DNA of 64,000 nt from an uncultured Lachnospiraceae bacterium (GTDB lineage: Bacteria > Bacillota > Clostridia > Lachnospirales > Lachnospiraceae), in contig CADAOF010000001.1 of assembly GCA_902789555.1 (NCBI GenBank), forward strand, positions 1,851 to 65,850, in the 5' to 3' direction. Position 1 is the first letter of the stretch. Every line of letters starts with the position of its first letter. The notes beneath the pieces are model-generated. The model was not told where the DNA came from. It saw only the letters and a program-made list of their open reading frames with translations, and did no database searches. Of this stretch, positions 61,618-64,000 are shown in pieces. A program made the translations under genes and the position numbers.

Positions 61618-62142
61618 AGCACGGCCGCTCCGACGACAGCAGAACCGACCACCGAAGCGCCGACCACGTAAGAACCGACAACGGAAGAAGCTGCCGATCA
61701 GCCTCCGAAAGGGCTGAAGGAATACGTTTTTGACGGAGTCGTCTGTTGGATCCCGGAAGATTATACTGAAAAGGAAAATTCGAATCCGCTTTCGCTGATC
61801 CCTGCCGGGGAAACACAGGGCAGCAATATCACGCTTATCTCGGCGAATGATAAATACGAAGACTACACGGAAGAATTGTTTAAGAGCGCCATCACGAACT
61901 CTTATGCATCAAGCTACGGCGCGGAAGTCAAAGACTTTACGTACACCAGCAATGAGATCCAGGGCGGAAAACTTGTCATCGCCCATTACAATGCCGATTT
62001 TGTGCAGCAGGGAGTCGTGTTAAAGCAGACATCATGCACGCTGTTCATGGACGGACGGTCCGTGACGATCACCTATACGGCGGATAATGATGAGATGGAC
62101 AAGCTTTTCCAGAGCTGTTCCGAACATATCCATGTTCAGTAA
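61618..62142 (+). pseudogene. Decayed secreted or lipoprotein-like gene
   Basis: This frame encodes a Thr/Pro/Glu linker (TAAPTTAEPTTEAPTT), then TAA at 61669-61671, then EPTTEEAADQPPKGLKEYVF and about 140 residues of a folded-looking domain (VVCWIPEDYTEKENSNPLSL; CTLFMDGRSVTITYTADNDE). A second in-frame TAA lies at 61615-61617. No signal peptide or SD-led ATG exists upstream. The linker is typical of lipoproteins, so the gene has lost its N-terminus. A GAA to TAA change would explain the inner stop. The distal part (61876-62142) could be read from TTG 61876, but no SD supports it. Confidence 0.7.
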
Positions 62143-62193
62143 CACTTCCTGCAGCAGTTCCGAAAAGGCTTAACGTAGCTGTTCTGTACTTGA

Positions 62194-62222
62194 TTGACAA
62201 AAATACACGAAAGTTATAAAAT
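62194..62222 (+). promoter_or_regulatory. Promoter of the GlsB-like gene
   Basis: TTGACA (62194-62199), 17-bp spacer, TAAAAT (62217-62222). Confidence 0.85.
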
Positions 62223-62302
62223 TAAAAAAGTAAAAAAAGTGATCTCAGATGCGAAGACCTGAGGAAACGCCCTGGTCATCTACAGTTTTAGGAGGAATCA
62301 AA

Positions 62303-62554
62303 ATGCTCTGGAACATTATCATTTCGATCTGCATCGGCGCCCTGGCCGGCTGGCTGGCCAGCGTCCTGATGAATGCCAAGAACGGTTTCTGGATGAACGC
62401 GATCCTTGGTATCGCGGGCTCTGTGGTCGGCCGCTTTCTCGCCGCACTGATCGGTATTCATGCCGACAAGATCGGCATCGGCGGCATCCTGATCTCTGCA
62501 GCCGGCGCCTGCCTTGTCATCTGGCTTTACCGCAAGCTGTCCGGTAAGAAGTAA
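62303..62554 (+). CDS. GlsB/YeaQ/YmgE-family membrane protein
   Basis: An 83-residue membrane protein of the transglycosylase-associated (GlsB/YeaQ/YmgE) family, often stress-induced. Three helices: residues 3-22 (NIIISICIGALAGWLASVLM), about 28-50 (ILGIAGSVVGRFLAALIGI) and about 55-75 (GIGGILISAAGACLVIWLYR). TTAGGAGG precedes ATG 62303. Unlinked to gls24 genes here. The exact function is unknown. Confidence 0.9.
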   Translation: MLWNIIISICIGALAGWLASVLMNAKNGFWMNAILGIAGSVVGRFLAALIGIHADKIGIGGILISAAGACLVIWLYRKLSGKK

Positions 62555-62599
62555 AGAAACATATGAACTGAGCGGCCCGGTTTTATGACAGACCGCCCC

Positions 62600-62634
62600 A
62601 AAAAGGTCCGCGGTATACCTCCGCGGACTTTTTC
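62600..62634 (+). terminator. Terminator after the GlsB-like gene
   Basis: GTCCGCGG (62606-62613) / CCGCGGAC (62621-62628) with A-run before and TTTTT after. Confidence 0.9.
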
Positions 62635-62669
62635 TGTACGGAAAAAGATGCTTTTTCATAAAATACTTC

Positions 62670-62698
62670 GTGCAATTTCCTGCGGGGTGGAGTATAAT
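62670..62698 (+). promoter_or_regulatory. Promoter of the flavin oxidoreductase gene
   Basis: GTGCAA (62670-62675), 17-bp spacer, TATAAT (62693-62698). Confidence 0.7.
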
Positions 62699-62708
62699 AT
62701 CTCAGGAA

Positions 62709-62725
62709 TTGGTTTCGCAAACCAA
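62709..62725. promoter_or_regulatory. Inverted repeat in the oxidoreductase 5' UTR
   Basis: TTGGTTT (62709-62715) CGC AAACCAA (62719-62725), just after the -10 and 5 nt before GGAGG. It could be an operator or a small hairpin near the RBS. Confidence 0.6.
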
Positions 62726-62741
62726 AAACTGGAGGTAATTC

Positions 62742-64000
62742 ATGGATAAAAACGTACGTATCTGTATCGTAGGCGGCGGTCCTGCGGGTCTTTCCGCGGG
62801 CATGTATCTGGAGCAGAAGGGCTACACCAACTACACCATCCTGGAACGTCTGGACCGTGTGGGCGGCAAGTGCTGGTCCCCTCATTACAACGGCAGACGC
62901 TATGAGATGGGCGCCATCATGGGCGTGCCCAGCTACTATGCCGTGCACGACGTGGAGGAATTCTGCGGCATCACTCACGACGGCCCGAAGCTGAACCGCA
63001 ACTACAAGAACAGCAAGGGCGACGTGATCGAACCCTTTGAACCGAAGAAGAACATCCTGAAGATCCCGCGCCTGCTGAAGATGAAGAAGCAGATCAAGAA
63101 ACTCGGCGAGATCCTTGAGACCAAGTATAAAGGCTACGACCTGAACGGCCACCGCGGCGTTGCGGAAGGCCGCTACGAAGGCTATGCCTGCACGCCCGGC
63201 CGTGAAAAGGTCGAAGGCGTAAACCCGAATCTGAAGGATCTGACCATGCCTTTCGCGGATTGGTGCAAACTGAACGGCGTTGAACTGGCTCAGGACGTCT
63301 GGATCGGACCGTATACTTCCTTCGGCTACGGCTACTTCGATGAGATCCCGGCTGCGTACGTGCTGAAATATCTGGACTTCCAGACCTGCATGAACTTCGT
63401 GAAAGTGAATCTGTGGACCTGGAAGGACGGTACCCAGTTCATCTGGGAAAGCCTGAATAACAAGCTGAAGAACCCGGCCCGTCTGAATTCGAAGATCGAA
63501 AAGGTCGAGCGCAGGGACGGCAAGGTCTACGTGACCGTGAACGGACAGGTCGAAGAGTATGACAAGATCATCGTGACTGCTCCGCTTTACATCCCGAACA
63601 AGCGCACGGACGGCCAGGTCGGAATGGTCGACTATTTCGACGCCCGCGAAGACGAAAAGGCCCTGTTCTCCAAGATCGACTATGAGCGCTATGACGTTCT
63701 GGCCGTGGAGACCAAGCCCGAAGATCATCCCGAGATTTCCTACTATGTTTTTGAAAACATGCAGAAGGAGCGCCTCGGCCATCTGATGGTCTATTACCGC
63801 CGCTGGAAAGACACCAAGGATCAGGTCATCACCACCTACGCTCTCCGCAAGCACAAAGACACCAAGGAAGTGCCTTACGAAGAATGCAGAAAGATGGTTC
63901 TGGACGATCTGAAGACCATGCACAACCCCGCCTCCAACGTCGTGAACGAATGGAGCGTCTACTACTTCCCGCACGTCTTCTCGGAAGACTATGCCGCGGG
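62742..64000 (+). CDS. FAD/NAD(P)-dependent oxidoreductase, 3' end outside the window
   Basis: The first 419 residues of a flavoprotein; the frame is open to the window edge. The FAD-binding start is RICIVGGGPAGLSAGMYLEQ, then ILERLDRVGGKCWSPHYNGR, the GG-doublet region of amine-oxidase-like (NAD(P)-binding_8) proteins. Further on are MPFADWCKLNGVELAQ and EEYDKIIVTAPLYIP. It resembles the NAD(P)-binding protein/FAD amine oxidase group; the substrate is unknown. ATG 62742 follows GGAGG. Confidence 0.85.
   Translation, partial: MDKNVRICIVGGGPAGLSAGMYLEQKGYTNYTILERLDRVGGKCWSPHYNGRRYEMGAIMGVPSYYAVHDVEEFCGITHDGPKLNRNYKNSKGDVIEPFEPKKNILKIPRLLKMKKQIKKLGEILETKYKGYDLNGHRGVAEGRYEGYACTPGREKVEGVNPNLKDLTMPFADWCKLNGVELAQDVWIGPYTSFGYGYFDEIPAAYVLKYLDFQTCMNFVKVNLWTWKDGTQFIWESLNNKLKNPARLNSKIEKVERRDGKVYVTVNGQVEEYDKIIVTAPLYIPNKRTDGQVGMVDYFDAREDEKALFSKIDYERYDVLAVETKPEDHPEISYYVFENMQKERLGHLMVYYRRWKDTKDQVITTYALRKHKDTKEVPYEECRKMVLDDLKTMHNPASNVVNEWSVYYFPHVFSEDYAA

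Overview
The window looks like chromosomal core sequence from a GC-rich, low-oxygen Firmicute of the class Clostridia, most like a gut or rumen Lachnospiraceae or relative. The clues are the YloU-FakA pair, an HprK-MurB-WhiA run, a CIRCE-controlled groESL operon, a zinc-type L28, a DUF5685/DnaJ cluster, many 4Fe-4S and flavin enzymes, SD-led genes with TTGACA/TATAAT promoters, and short GC-rich intrinsic terminators. The species assignment is inference. No phage, insertion sequence, CRISPR array or rRNA was seen.

Layout. 1-8.6 kb (+): rpmB, an MscS channel, yloU-fakA, recG, galK-galM and a CvpA-like membrane protein. 8.6-8.9 kb (-): tRNA-Leu(CAG) and tRNA-Gly(GCC) with their own promoter and terminator. 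8.9-15.1 kb: a LUD protein (-), a Dabb protein and a threonine-synthase-like enzyme (+), then a four-gene minus-strand cluster: a YidC domain fused to a CDP-glycerol glycerophosphotransferase domain, a small membrane protein, a HAD phosphatase and a glycerophosphodiesterase. 15.3-23.7 kb (+): a NagD-like phosphatase, an MFS transporter, a GNAT-like protein, a three-gene partner-switching module (STAS, kinase, PP2C phosphatase), a cyclophilin, and a cobalamin riboswitch ahead of a DUF4430 protein and an ECF S component. 23.7-28.7 kb (-): metQNI, a eukaryotic-type hexokinase and PrsW. 28.8-31.6 kb (+): an M20 peptidase and GlmM. 31.7-33.4 kb (-): an HELGH protein and an L,D-transpeptidase-like protein. 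33.6-39.2 kb (+): uvrC, hprK, murB, whiA, nagB. 39.3-41.6 kb (-): a DnaJ/DUF5685/zinc-ribbon operon. 41.8-47 kb: glnS, a HAD enzyme, an acidic coiled-coil protein (-) and groESL. 47.1-52.9 kb (+): a run of small accessory enzymes. 53.1-64 kb: a large Fe-S flavoprotein (-), hypB-hypB-hypA, azlCD, an acyl-AMP ligase/ACP/thioesterase operon (-), a decayed lipoprotein-like gene, a GlsB-like membrane protein, and the start of a flavin oxidoreductase cut by the window edge.

The most striking locus is the methionine ABC transporter operon. Between a consensus promoter and metQ lies a 28-codon ORF with nine Met codons, in two Met-Met-Met runs, followed by a strong intrinsic terminator. This is the layout of a ribosome-mediated attenuator that senses methionine, where relatives would be expected to use a SAM riboswitch or a Met T-box. 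The metQ it controls appears circularly permuted: the half that is normally C-terminal follows the signal peptide, and the normally N-terminal half ends the protein. Other notable points are the YidC/CDP-glycerol transferase fusion, an L,D-transpeptidase-like protein that has lost its catalytic His and Cys, an apparently leaderless uvrC, a perfect 13-bp palindrome over the yloU-fakA promoter, and tandem hypB paralogues with no hydrogenase in sight.
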